Shown: in pieces, positions 39,549-49,818 of the stretch | Layout: every line of letters begins with the position of its first letter | Numbering within the stretch: the stretch's first letter is position 1 | NCBI GenBank assembly: GCA_001600355.1 | Contig: BCJU01000002.1 | Coordinates: 1,364,001 to 1,428,000, forward strand | Reading direction: 5' to 3' | DNA from: Meira nashicola | Lineage: Eukaryota; Basidiomycota; Exobasidiomycetes; Exobasidiales; Brachybasidiaceae | Length of the DNA: 64,000 bases | Notes under the pieces: model-generated | Seen by the model: only the letters and a program-made list of their open reading frames with translations | Databases searched by the model: none | What the model was told of the DNA's origin: nothing | Made by a program: the position numbers and the translations under genes

Positions 39549-42500
39549 TCAATCAGAGAAATAATATGCTTCACTGAGAGAGACGACTGATTCATTATCA
39601 TCATCGTCCATCTCTTCATCCTCTGCCGGGCTGACGGGAGTAGGATATTTGCCACTTGAAATTACGATTTGGTCGGGATCTTTTTGAGTGAGTAGACCTT
39701 TGTCCAAAATTTTCAAATCGTCTACAATCTTTTCATTCTCGGCAAAAGATGCTTGATCATTGTCAACCTGTAATACAGTACTTTCCAAATTAACAGGATG
39801 TATTGATGCAACTTGTTCAACTTTGCCCAAATTTCCTTTATTGTTTGAAGGAAAAACTTCTTCATCCAGATTAATGAAATCATCGGCTGATTGGACCTCC
39901 TTAACAACTTCTATCGCTTCGATATCATAAACATCATCATCATCTGTTGCACCACTTGAAAGGCCGCTTCCTTTTGATACGATTTGCATAGCTTCAAATT
40001 CGACAGAAACTTCTTGTTCTTCCCAATCTGACAGTTGAGGGTATTTGATCTCATTTGCTGGAGTACCTTCTTGTTGTGCTGACAATAATGGAAGAGGTGC
40101 AATTTGAATTGCTTTTGGTGCTGCTTCAACGTTTGATATTTCATTCTCTTTTGAAGCCTCTGATTCGCCGTGGACTTGAAAAGCATCAAAATTATCTACA
40201 CTTTCTTCCTCTGTGTGTTTTGTCATATTCTCTGTCGGTAACGTGGCTGATTGTACATCTCCATCATCTTCTTCATTCATGTACACGTTGACATCCTTAC
40301 TATTTGGAGGGATAAACTTTTCATTGTGCGATGTCTCCTCGATGACTTGAGCTGGAACCTCTGCATCTGTGACACTTTGCAGGTAAATTTCGCTTCCTTC
40401 TTTCGTTGGTTCCTCCGCTACGGGTACAATAGATTCCTCACCAACAGTTTCAGGCACTACACTCGCAAGAGTAGCTTCCTGTTCAACATCAGATGCTGAT
40501 TGCTCTCTTTCTTCATGCTGAACACCTTCTTGCACAATAATTTCTTCTTTTTCATCAACCGTCTTTTGCACCACCTCTTCCCTATTGGATGTACTTTGAA
40601 CAAATTCTTCCAATTCATCATCACTGTCTTCGATGATAACCACTTCAATTTCCTTTCGTTCTGCGTCTTCATTAATAAAGTCGTCCATTTCAAACTCTAC
40701 AATATCAATCTCTTTTGCAGTCTCTTTTTCTTCTTCTCCAGAGTGTTGATGGCCTTCAGCTGTTATACTTTGCATATTGCTGTCCTTCTCAAGCTCATTA
40801 GACAGATGTTCTGCTCTAGGCACATTCACAAGATCTGCTGTTGTCTCGTTTGTATTTTGATCTGATGCAACTGGTGATATACTACTTCTATCTGATCCGG
40901 TGGTAGATCGAGATTCTTTGGAAGTATCCACTATTTCAATATTTTGCTGACGTACTTCATCTTCTGTATTAGGCTCCTCGTTCCTTTGTACCAAATCATC
41001 ATCTTCACCTTGATTCGCTTCCAGAACACTCGGTAGTTCGATCTGTTCTTCATCATCTTCGATAATCTCTTTATATTCACTTGTTTTCTCATTCTCTTCA
41101 GGCTGTTCAGGCAATTGATCAAAGACATCATCAACATAGTGCAGATCTTGTTCGATTTGATGATCTTCTTCAATATCCTGATCCAAAATTGTTTGCTGAT
41201 TGTTTTGCTCTTCTTCTTCAATAACACTTTCAGGGCTTTTCGTTCTTTGTCGTTTCTCGATTCTACCGTTGAGATCCTCTCCATTTCTCTTATGAATGCC
41301 TTTTCCATGAGAAGGTGAACTTTGCAAATCAGCATGCTCTTCAATCTGTCTTTCTTCCATAAGATCTTCAGCATCTTTTTCAATTACTGAACCTCCAATT
41401 TCACTCTCGTCCTCCTCATCGCTTGATATTTGAATTGTTGTTTGTTTCTCGATAGGATTCTTTTCTAAAGAAGTAGCCTTGGATGGCTTGATAAGTGTGA
41501 ATGTGGTATCATAACTTACTTCTTCATCTTCATCTTCATCTTCATCATAAGAGCTTGAATTAATATTGAAAAGTGGTGGCTTTCTCTTTTCTTTTGCTTT
41601 CGTTTGAGTCTTTGACTTTGATTTTGTTGAGGGTTGTACTTCCCACCATGGTTGAACAGGTGTTCGTGTACGTCTAGAACTTCTAGGTGTAATCAAATTG
41701 GAATTATTACCAATCTGACTAAGAGGTGTTTGAGGTGCATTTGTACGCATCAAAGGTAAAGATTGACGACCTTGTTTCTTACGTTCCGATCGATTTTGTT
41801 CCAATTGTTCCATAATTGCATTTTGCACCAATGTAAGTCTACCAAAACCTGTTTTACTCAAATTACGCAATTCACGAGGAATAGGTTTGGCTTTCTTTGC
41901 ATTTTCCTCTCCTGCAGGTGAACTTGGAGGACTCAATTCACGAGGTCGTGGCATTGGCTCTGACTTTCTTGCTTGTTTTGATTTTCGCTCCTGGCCTTGA
42001 TTTTTGCTACGTGCGTTATTCATTTGATGCAATGAAGAAGAAGTTCTACCTTCCAAATCAGGTGAAGGTGACCTGCTAGACATTTCTTCATCTTCGGAGA
42101 TCAAGTCAATTTCCATCGATTTCGTTTGTTTTGATTTTTCTTTTTTGGCATTCTTCTTTGATTTTGAAGTCACTTCCTCATACAGACTATCATCCCCTTC
42201 GCTATCTTCACTAATAAAATCTCCATCATCATCTCGATCTTTGTTTCCACTTCGCCTGCGTTTCCCCTTCCTTCTGTTCTTTTTACTTTCCCCATCTGAG
42301 CTAGGATGATATTCACTCTCTGATGATTCTTCGTCATCTCTAAACAAACTCTTCTTCTTCCGTGCTTTCGGTTGAGCTTTTGGCTCGGGAAGTTGTTTTC
42401 CAGATATTGTAGGTCGTGGCTTAGGTCTTTGAGAGACACTTTGCGCTTTTGTTGACTGTAGAAATGATTCGGTTTCGATGCCTGGGCGTGGTTTAGAAGG

Positions 42501-43268
42501 TGATTTCGGTTTCAACTTTTGACCTTTACTGAACCTTGCTTCTTCACAAACAATATCTGCCCATTCTGGAGGAAAACCATTGCGAAACTGTGCAGCCGTA
42601 TGAGCAGAAACCTTTTTCCTCTTACACGAGGCCACTTCGTCAAATTTTCCCATCAATTCATATAGTTTACCAGATTTTGATTTGACCAAATTCGAAGACA
42701 TTCTTTCAGAGATTAATGAAGAATGCCATGGCTCTCCTTTATCATCTGCTTTTCGTTTTCCTTTTGAATTTGGATCATCATTTTCTTCACTACGATAGCG
42801 AATACCATAAATTTGAATCCATTTCTTTATCCCTTTCGCTTCACTGTAATATGATAAAGCTTGTTGTGTAGGTTGCAAACCGATGTACCAATCGTATAAT
42901 CGAACAATAGGTTCTGAATTTGTTGGAACGGGGTCGGAATTTGTTCGAACTCCTTGTTCAGGTCGGATAGGTTGATTTTCTTTTTGTGATTCAGCATTAT
43001 TACCCATACGAAGAGGAGAAGGTTGAATGTTTGTAGTAGAACTTTGACCTCTTTTTGTTGGTGAATCGGATGCATTGTTTGCTTGTTGATTTCGCATTTG
43101 TTGAAGTTTATTTGGTGAAGAATATAATAAAGAAGGTGAAACTCCTGGAGGTGGAGGAGGTGCAGCGGCGAAAATGTATCTTCCTTCATCGTCCAATTGA
43201 TCGTTATTATTATAAAACAAATTATTTGCAAAAGGGTCTCCCCAACTTTCCACTTCTCCTCCATACAT
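39549..43268 (-). CDS. SANTA-domain protein with CENP-C-like motif (KNL2/M18BP1-like)
   Basis: A 1239-aa intronless, mostly disordered acidic protein. Residues about 119-241 fit the SANTA domain: IVRLYDWYIGL, IYGIRY, EPWHSSLI (Trp181), a GKLYELMG strand, and FRNGFPPEWADI ending at Trp236. Residues 529-542 read R-S-S-R-R-T-R-T-P-V-Q-P-W-W, which aligns without gaps to the CENP-C motif pattern (R-x-S-[KR]-R-T-R...aromatic-Trp). SANTA plus a CENP-C-like motif is the hallmark of KNL2/M18BP1, which recruits CENP-A machinery to centromeres. There are three SUMO-interaction-like motifs: IDLISEDEE (387-), IQISSDEED (about 612-) and VVIIEDSDDE (876-). Lys/Arg clusters and long Glu/Asp tracts fill the rest. 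SANTA assignment is confident; the centromere role is inference. Confidence 0.72.
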   Translation of the reverse strand: MYGGEVESWGDPFANNLFYNNNDQLDDEGRYIFAAAPPPPPGVSPSLLYSSPNKLQQMRNQQANNASDSPTKRGQSSTTNIQPSPLRMGNNAESQKENQPIRPEQGVRTNSDPVPTNSEPIVRLYDWYIGLQPTQQALSYYSEAKGIKKWIQIYGIRYRSEENDDPNSKGKRKADDKGEPWHSSLISERMSSNLVKSKSGKLYELMGKFDEVASCKRKKVSAHTAAQFRNGFPPEWADIVCEEARFSKGQKLKPKSPSKPRPGIETESFLQSTKAQSVSQRPKPRPTISGKQLPEPKAQPKARKKKSLFRDDEESSESEYHPSSDGESKKNRRKGKRRRSGNKDRDDDGDFISEDSEGDDSLYEEVTSKSKKNAKKEKSKQTKSMEIDLISEDEEMSSRSPSPDLEGRTSSSLHQMNNARSKNQGQERKSKQARKSEPMPRPRELSPPSSPAGEENAKKAKPIPRELRNLSKTGFGRLTLVQNAIMEQLEQNRSERKKQGRQSLPLMRTNAPQTPLSQIGNNSNLITPRSSRRTRTPVQPWWEVQPSTKSKSKTQTKAKEKRKPPLFNINSSSYDEDEDEDEEVSYDTTFTLIKPSKATSLEKNPIEKQTTIQISSDEEDESEIGGSVIEKDAEDLMEERQIEEHADLQSSPSHGKGIHKRNGEDLNGRIEKRQRTKSPESVIEEEEQNNQQTILDQDIEEDHQIEQDLHYVDDVFDQLPEQPEENEKTSEYKEIIEDDEEQIELPSVLEANQGEDDDLVQRNEEPNTEDEVRQQNIEIVDTSKESRSTTGSDRSSISPVASDQNTNETTADLVNVPRAEHLSNELEKDSNMQSITAEGHQHSGEEEKETAKEIDIVEFEMDDFINEDAERKEIEVVIIEDSDDELEEFVQSTSNREEVVQKTVDEKEEIIVQEGVQHEEREQSASDVEQEATLASVVPETVGEESIVPVAEEPTKEGSEIYLQSVTDAEVPAQVIEETSHNEKFIPPNSKDVNVYMNEEDDGDVQSATLPTENMTKHTEEESVDNFDAFQVHGESEASKENEISNVEAAPKAIQIAPLPLLSAQQEGTPANEIKYPQLSDWEEQEVSVEFEAMQIVSKGSGLSSGATDDDDVYDIEAIEVVKEVQSADDFINLDEEVFPSNNKGNLGKVEQVASIHPVNLESTVLQVDNDQASFAENEKIVDDLKILDKGLLTQKDPDQIVISSGKYPTPVSPAEDEEMDDDDNESVVSLSEAYYFSD

Positions 43269-44021
43269 TGTGAAAAATGCAAGTGGAGAAGGAGTTATAG
43301 ATTATTGAAAAGAGTTGTGACGAAAGAATTCCTTTTAATCATACTATAGATTGAGTTATCGGGATGGAAGTTGGAAGGACTTGACACGTCTGTCTTGACT
43401 TTTGTAAGCCATGTCACATACAAGATCAATTTAAAGTTAAAGTCCTAATCAACAACATCATTTAGCTTGCATATGAAAAAGATCTACAAACTTGAAAAGG
43501 CATAACACCACTGTACCTTCACTCGGACGCGTTTCTCTCTATTTACGCGCTTCTACGCGTGCACAACAAAACATACATATTCTATATTCATATGCATACA
43601 CGCGTACTTTCCTGCTACCTCAACAAGACGATGCAAACCTGACCGATAGGACATCTGTTACCTTTTCTCATGATTGATCGAGATGGTGGAAAGAGCCTTT
43701 CTGAGCATTTATGACGTATGCAGTCAAACTTTTAAAAGAGATTTATCTCACTACATAAGCACAATGCGGCCAAATGTCATATCGGACAGGCTACTGTTTG
43801 AACAAGTCACTTTGTGCGCATTTATTGTAAATGTTGGAAATCGAGATGACCGTTAGCAGGATGGAATATGTATTTCTCGTTGTTGTTGTTTCCACATGGA
43901 AACAATACAAGGGTCATAAAAGAGACGTTAAGCATATATTTTCGGTATGAAATTGCATTTTACAATATCTTTTCTTCCGATTGTTCATCATCGTTTCAAT
44001 TTTCAAGGTGACTTGTTGAGA
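43269..44021. promoter_or_regulatory. Divergent intergenic region SANTA gene / MIF4G-like gene with ACGCGT boxes
   Basis: About 750 bp between head-to-head genes. Three ACGCGT words lie within 79 bp (43527-43605, listed separately). A CT-rich leader precedes the MIF4G-like ATG. No coding exon or RNA gene recognised. Confidence 0.45.
43527..43605. promoter_or_regulatory. Cluster of three ACGCGT (MluI cell-cycle box) motifs
   Basis: ACGCGT occurs at 43527-43532, 43555-43560 and 43600-43605, with a near match ACGCGC at 43545-43550. In yeasts ACGCGT binds the Mbp1-Swi6 factor and drives G1/S genes. The sites lie about 260-340 nt upstream of the SANTA-gene ATG and about 420-490 nt before the MIF4G-like ATG. 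The cluster is unlikely by chance in AT-rich DNA; the regulated gene is not known. Confidence 0.5.
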
Positions 44022-47000
44022 ATGAATTCTGATAATCTCAACCAACAGGAAAAACCATTACCGCAAACACCAAAAGCTGGTACAAGTCGCTTTTCCAAAT
44101 CATTGCCTGAACCTGCTGGATCGTCAAAAGGTGAAGGTAATGCTCCACGTTCAGTACGAGTGATGGATATCACAATCAGTCCAAAAAGTCCAAGTACAAA
44201 AAAGAAAGGATCAAAGAATCGTCAAGGTAGGGCTACAAGTCCCGGTGTAGTAGATGTTGTTGAACCTGATAGATCACTCAAACAACATCCGCCTGTCAAA
44301 CGTCGATCTTCATCCATTTCATCTTTCTCAAACACATCGCAGAAAGTGGTAGCAATACCTCATCATTACGATACAGTAAAAGTTTATCCTCCTCCTAGAC
44401 GCAATCGACAATCCACTTTAACGCAAGAACAAAAGGTATCATATCTTAGTCTAAAAGAAAATGATGATAAAGAAAATGATTTACCTGAACAAAATCTCAC
44501 ATTGGCAAAAGCGAAAGGGACCTGGGCAGGATGGATGAGGACCAGTCAATTATTACGTCCAAGGCACTCAAAAGATTCCGATGTGTTCATCTCTGATACA
44601 GAAAGCAAAAAGATCGACAACGCAAATGAGTCTAACAGCTTCCGTGAAAGCGTTCGTTCAACAAAGACTAGCAATACTCCCCGCAACGGACGTCATCAAC
44701 GTAATAGAGCTTCTACCACACATGCATGGACAACGAATGAAGAAAATAAGCCAAAGAAAGCAATTGAAGTTCCAAGAAAGATTACTGCCTCTCACTTTAA
44801 AAGTCCAGAATTAGAAGGTCGATCCACTTTTTCAAACCAAAGGAAGAGAGCTTCGATTGGCGCGATTCTAGCTCCAGCTTTTGAACAGCAAAGAGCCAAA
44901 ACAAACAATCAGGACAATGATGATGACGATGATGATGATTCATATTTCGATTCTGGATCTATTTCGAGCAAAACAAGCGTTGACCATGAAAGTTCGAAAA
45001 AGTCATTGAATCCTAAACGTGATTTAACTTCAATCTTTGAAAAGAAGCGTAGAAAGCCAACTGGTGTTCCAACAGTGAAAGGTGAAAACGTATCTCCTGC
45101 TATGAATCAACATGCAAAAGAACCTATCAGCTCTCATCCCGTTATTCAAGCAACTTTAGCAGGTTTAGGTATATTTGGCACACCATCAACTAGCTTGAAC
45201 AATTCTGTCCAAGATACAAACTCAGCTATCTTATCATACAGGCAAGGAACTCCTTCTCGAACTCATCTTTCGCCTCTGATCGGTAGTGATCTTCATGCAA
45301 CACCAGATTCTAATAGCGGAAACAGAAGTTTGCCTAAAATTATCATCACTCCACCCGTTCCTCCTAGCAGTACAAAAAGAAAGGTAGAAATTACACAACA
45401 CAGTCGTGCAGGAGACTACTTTCAAAATATTGCGATTGAAAATACAGAAAAGGAAGAAGAAGGGGCAAAAGAAGATGCGGTGATGACTACAGGTTTACCT
45501 ATATCTCACCAAGAAGGATCGGAAGCGAAAGAAGAACAAAAGGATACTACATCAGAAGATATTGATGATGAACTGGCATCCTTGCCATTAGAGCATGAAT
45601 TACCAAGCTTTGATATTCAAGAAAAGCGTTCGAATGATGATAATAAAGGTATGGAAGGTATAAAGTTAGTCATTGACGCTTTCTTATCAGACTTTTTTGT
45701 TGAAAGGCCATATGATCACACGAAAAGATTATTTCCAAGCCTAACAGATCTTTTGATTTCTTCCATGGAACCTAGTAATCATTTTGAACTTTCTAAATGG
45801 GGACGCTCACATCCTATTCCGTCTTTACGTGCTCATTGTACTGCAATAGAAGGAGAAGAGATGGTCATATTGCATCCAAGATGGGTTAGATGGAAATTGC
45901 AAACAACATTGGATATATTATTAGATCATATCATCACCGGGGTGATCGCTCTTGTCGTAGAGTAAGTGAAAGAAAGAAGTGTCATTGTGATTTGTTTATT
46001 AATAGCTAATCCTCTAATTCTCCTCTGTTATAGTGATCGTGCTCCATATGGCACTCCACCTGTGATGGCAGCATTGATTGATTCATTAAAGCAAAATCTA
46101 ATCAGTCCGGAAGATATACATTTGAACAGATCACCATCGAATGCTGAAATGAGCAGATCAGGACAAGATAATGCTTTAGGAACATGGGTTCAAATGTGCG
46201 CTATGGCGGTAGGATTAGGAGGAAAGACAAAAGAGAGTTTCACGGTGGCAGATGTGATTCAAATGAACACTCTAACGGTTGATGAAAGAGAAGAATGGAA
46301 ATCATGTTTGAAGGATATTGGCCCGGCCAACAGACTTGAAGTTTTGTTAAGACGTCATATCAATATTGTTTTGGAAAGAGGAAAAGCGACAAGAGAAAGG
46401 AATAATTTATTGGTTGTGCCACCTGTACAACGTGGAAGTAGGAAAAGATGGTTAGCTGCCAATGCAGAACATCGAGCTAGAAGAGCTTCTCATGATGAAA
46501 ACTTTGCCAGACTTACGAGTGGACAAATAAGTGAAGGAGAATATAGAAGTACAGAAAGAAGATTAGCAGCAGAAGGACATCCTAGAGATATGTTTGCTGC
46601 TCTTAATTTGGTTCGATTTGTTGGTGAACTTTACAAGATTTCTGTTATTACGAAATATGATTTGCGTGAATGGTTGGATCGATTATTATTCGACACAGTG
46701 TTTCCAGGTGTACCTTCAATGTATGAACTTGAAGCAGGTTGTGCATTACTTTTAACTGTTGGTAGAACGATAGAAGAACAAAGTGGAAAAAGATGTTCAT
46801 CAAGTTCTTCACCTGAACAAGCACAATCACCTTCATTTTTACGTATGGATGTTGCTTCAAGTCCTATTAAGCCAGCATTTGATTTAATGAAGATGGAATA
46901 TAATACGGAAGAAGAAATTTCATGGTCAATCGTTGAACAAAGCATTGGAAGATTACAAGAAATTCAACAAATCGAAGAAATAAATGAAGAAGGAAAGATT

Positions 47001-47309
47001 TGGTGTAGAGAAATGGTTGCAATGCATCAACGTGGATGGCAAAGAGCAGGACCAAGTGAAAGTCATATGAACGCAGTTTCATCTGCAGCACAAGCAGCAA
47101 GGCGAGCAAGACGTGGACCACATAGAAATAGACAACAACAACAAAAAGAAATAAGAAGTGGAAGAAGTACAACAATTTCAAATTTAATTCCAACAAGACA
47201 AAGTCCAGTTCAAAAAGGAGGAAGAACCTCTTCTAGTAATGACCGTGCGCAAAGTAGTAGTTCTAGTACAATTGTGACCGTGCAAGATTACGTTTTTCAA
47301 GACGAGTAA
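44022..47309 (+). CDS. MIF4G-like domain protein with disordered N-terminus, two exons
   Basis: Join 44022-45961 and 46034-47309, with a 72-nt intron (GTAAGT donor, TTATAG acceptor); the splice makes an Asp codon, LVV|DDRAPYG. The product is 1071 aa; an in-frame ATG at 43947 would add 25 residues, but that stretch is CT-rich and looks like leader. The first 530 residues are Ser/Pro/Lys-rich and disordered, with an Asp tract (about 44926-44939). From about residue 545 the sequence becomes helical. The most telling segment, MFAALNLVRFVGELYKISVIT through CALLLTVGRTIEEQ, resembles the core of MIF4G domains (eIF4G, Paip1, CWC22). A role in translation or RNA metabolism is therefore possible. I do not recognise a named orthologue, and similarity outside that core is weak. 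The C-terminus is Arg/Gln- then Ser-rich. Confidence 0.6.
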
Positions 47310-47436
47310 AAATTGTGAAAGACGCCAATTCCGAGTTTGAGCGCGCAATTCGTTTCACAATTCAAAATATACTTTATTTCATTACCATTACCATCATCAT
47401 TATTCGTTGTAGTTGCTTTATTTTATTTTTTCAACT

Positions 47437-47985
47437 ATGCCCAAATCAATCGAGAAGTGTATGAAACGCACTTCATCTTCATCATCCCCTTACCAAAAAA
47501 GTCCTTCTTTGCCAGTAAGCCTTTTAGGTGATTTAAGCAAGATGAAAATTAAAGATGAAAATCCAAAAAAGGCTGCATTATCGACATCATCAGTACCGAA
47601 AAAAGGAATGCTTCAAAACACGACAAAAATTGAAAAGCAAAAGAAGATTGAGCGTAAGCCAATGAAGTTTTGGAGCAAAGGTATTTATTTACTCACAAAG
47701 AATGTTTGAATTTTTAAATCTGATTTGACCTTTTCTTCATATTACAGAAGAAGAGCTTGAACCTTTGCGTGCTCAATTACGTCATAGTATCGAGCATATG
47801 AACACTTTGTACGAGTATACCACTAAAGTTGATCGTAACAAACAGCAGGTATGTATGAATATTTCTTCATTATCCATCAGTATGTGAGCTAACCTTATTC
47901 TACAAATTATTATTAGATCAATATTAAGCTTAAATCGATGATGAATGCATTAGAGAGACAATATGGTGGCAAAATGCGTCATTGA
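47437..47985 (+). CDS. Small coiled-coil protein, three exons, function unknown
   Basis: Join 47437-47680, 47748-47848 and 47917-47985. Introns of 67 and 68 nt have GTATTT and GTATGT donors and ACAG and TTAG acceptors, and the frame stays open across both joins. The product is 137 aa. The first 75 residues are basic and Ser-rich (start MPKSIEKCMKRTSSSS). The last 55 residues, beginning FWSKEEELEPLRAQLRHS, form a likely helix or coiled coil through YEYTTKVDRNKQQINIKLKSMM. I do not recognise the family; size and layout resemble small subunits of larger complexes. The gene follows the MIF4G-like gene on the same strand after about 130 nt. The regular intron structure and CT-rich leader support a real gene. 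Confidence 0.6.
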
Positions 47986-48041
47986 AAGGGGGTATAGTTA
48001 TTTACAATAATATACAAGAACAAAAAGTCCGCAAAATCGTC

Positions 48042-49465
48042 TTAGAGCTCTTTGATACGCTTTACCTGATCATCAAAACGACTTCCAGTGCTGTTTTCTT
48101 GATTTGTAGCATCACGAAGAGCAACAACAGCTTCAAGCAAACCTTCTTTAGCATCATCCAAATCGCCTTGTACATCTTCCTCATCACTTTTGTCATCGTC
48201 ATCTTCACCAAAACCACTTCCATATAAAAGAACAGCAATGAGATCATCAACAGCTTCAAGAATCGTTTCTGCAGCCTGATCTATATCGTCAAAATCAACA
48301 GAGGCATCATCAACAGAAGAAGCTTTTGAAAGATATGTTTCGCCAACACTTCTATGAAATTGACAGCATGCTTTGATGAGTGGCAAATATTTCTTTGCTT
48401 TAACTTTTTGCTCTTCATCTAAATGCATTGGTTCTAAACCGACTAAAGGATCGTCTGCGTCTAAGCTTTCTGCGTCCTTTTCTTCCTCTTCTTCTAAAGC
48501 TTGTTTGAATTCACTTAATGCATCCTTTAACGTTTCTGTTCTGATTTTCCATGAAGCTTGAACAGCTTCGCGATTACTATTCAAAAGTTTGCGTGAACCG
48601 TTTAGTGTTGAATCACATACTTCCCAAACAACGGCTGTTGCTTGTAAAGCGAGTTGACGTGCTTCTTTTGCATTCTTTGCAACACCAACTTCTTCTTCTT
48701 CTCTTGAATGTGAAGTAAGCAATCCATCCACTTTGTCCCTCTTTGCTGAAGCTTTTTGTAATACCATCTTTGTCCTTTCATCCATGTATGATTTGCTCAA
48801 TTCGCCCAAAGATTCTAATAATTCAAACACAGCCGAAGAGATTATTTTTGACCATGCTTTACCTAATCCTCTACCACGAACCTTTTCCAGCTTTTCAGTT
48901 TCACGTGCATGAGCTGGAATGACAAAGTGACCACCTTTTGATTGTACGAATTCTTTTTCAGCTTTCTCTTTGGCAAAATCTTCTTTTGTTTTAGGTACAT
49001 AACGAAAGATTGTTGCTTCAGAGATTGATTTTCTTGCTAAAAAGATTAATTTTGGAATGCAATCGTCCAAGATTGTTATTATTTGTGCTTTTGCTGCTAT
49101 CAAAGATGCATCATCTAAACCTGAAATCGGACTGAGCTTTGCGTCCTTACTTTCTAGCTGTTTGGCATTCGGTCGAAGTGCTAAAGTCAAATTTGTACAT
49201 GTTTTTTGTACGCTCGTTATTAATGCTTTCAAATCGCCAAGAATTTGTTGAGATAATTCTTCGGGTCTTTGTCCGGTTAATTGTCCATCTTCAACAATAG
49301 TACGGGTAACAGGCTCTGATAAGGTTGACAAAGACGTTGCTACCAAAATTGAAAGTCGGAGAAGGTTTGACTGTATTTCTGTTGGATAAAAGATTCATCA
49401 ACATTACTGAACTTCCATACGAATCGCAAACATTTATTTTCCAAGTCACACTTACCTTGCTCCAT
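48042..49465 (-). CDS. Grap2/cyclin-D-interacting (GCIP)-like protein, two exons
   Basis: Join 49465-49456 and 49378-48042, with a 77-nt intron (GTAAGT donor, CAACAG acceptor). The first coding exon is only 10 nt (M-E-Q plus one base); exon 2 alone has no ATG near its start, so this microexon is needed. The 448-aa protein is largely alpha-helical with acidic C-terminal third (GEDDDDKSDEEDV). The order of segments, including ALITSVQKTCTNLTLAL near the N-terminus and AAETILEAVDDLIAVLLYG near the C-terminus, resembles the Grap2/cyclin-D-interacting (CCNDBP1/GCIP) family. Fungal members are uncharacterised. No signal or membrane segment. It is convergent with the small coiled-coil gene, with stops about 56 nt apart. 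Confidence 0.55.
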
Positions 49466-49818
49466 TTTGTGACAAGAATTTGTTCAACAGCAAATTATGG
49501 TCACAATGAAAGAACCCAACTGTGGAGTTTTAGGAAGCTTTTTGCAATTTTTTTTAGATCTTCCTGCTTTAGCACGTGTAGAGATGAAAGCTAACACGCC
49601 TTGAAGCGTTTCACTAAGTCAAACAAACATCACACCAAAGCAGGGGGCACCATCGCCAGGCTCGGAAAATGGATTGAGAGTTGTAACACGCGTATTAATC
49701 TTTCTCTTTCCTTACCACAAAGTGAACATCGCATCTTCTTTCCTGTTTGATTTGATTTCTCTCGCGCATAAGTTGTGAGAATTTTCATCATCATCAGGAG
49801 AGGAAATAATTATCAAAG
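49466..49818. promoter_or_regulatory. Divergent promoter GCIP-like / CTR9
   Basis: 353 bp between head-to-head genes, with one CACGTG at 49573-49578 and one ACGCGT near 49688. No TATA, RNA gene or exon recognised. Confidence 0.4.

Noticed and set aside
40500..40865. Hydrophobic 121-codon open frame antisense to the SANTA gene
   Set aside because: It is the mirror of Glu/Asp-rich codons (GAA/GAT become TTC/ATC), which commonly leaves long antisense frames; no independent support.
43947..44021. Upstream ATG extending the MIF4G-like protein by 25 residues
   Set aside because: The stretch is CT-rich leader-like DNA; kept as an alternative start only.
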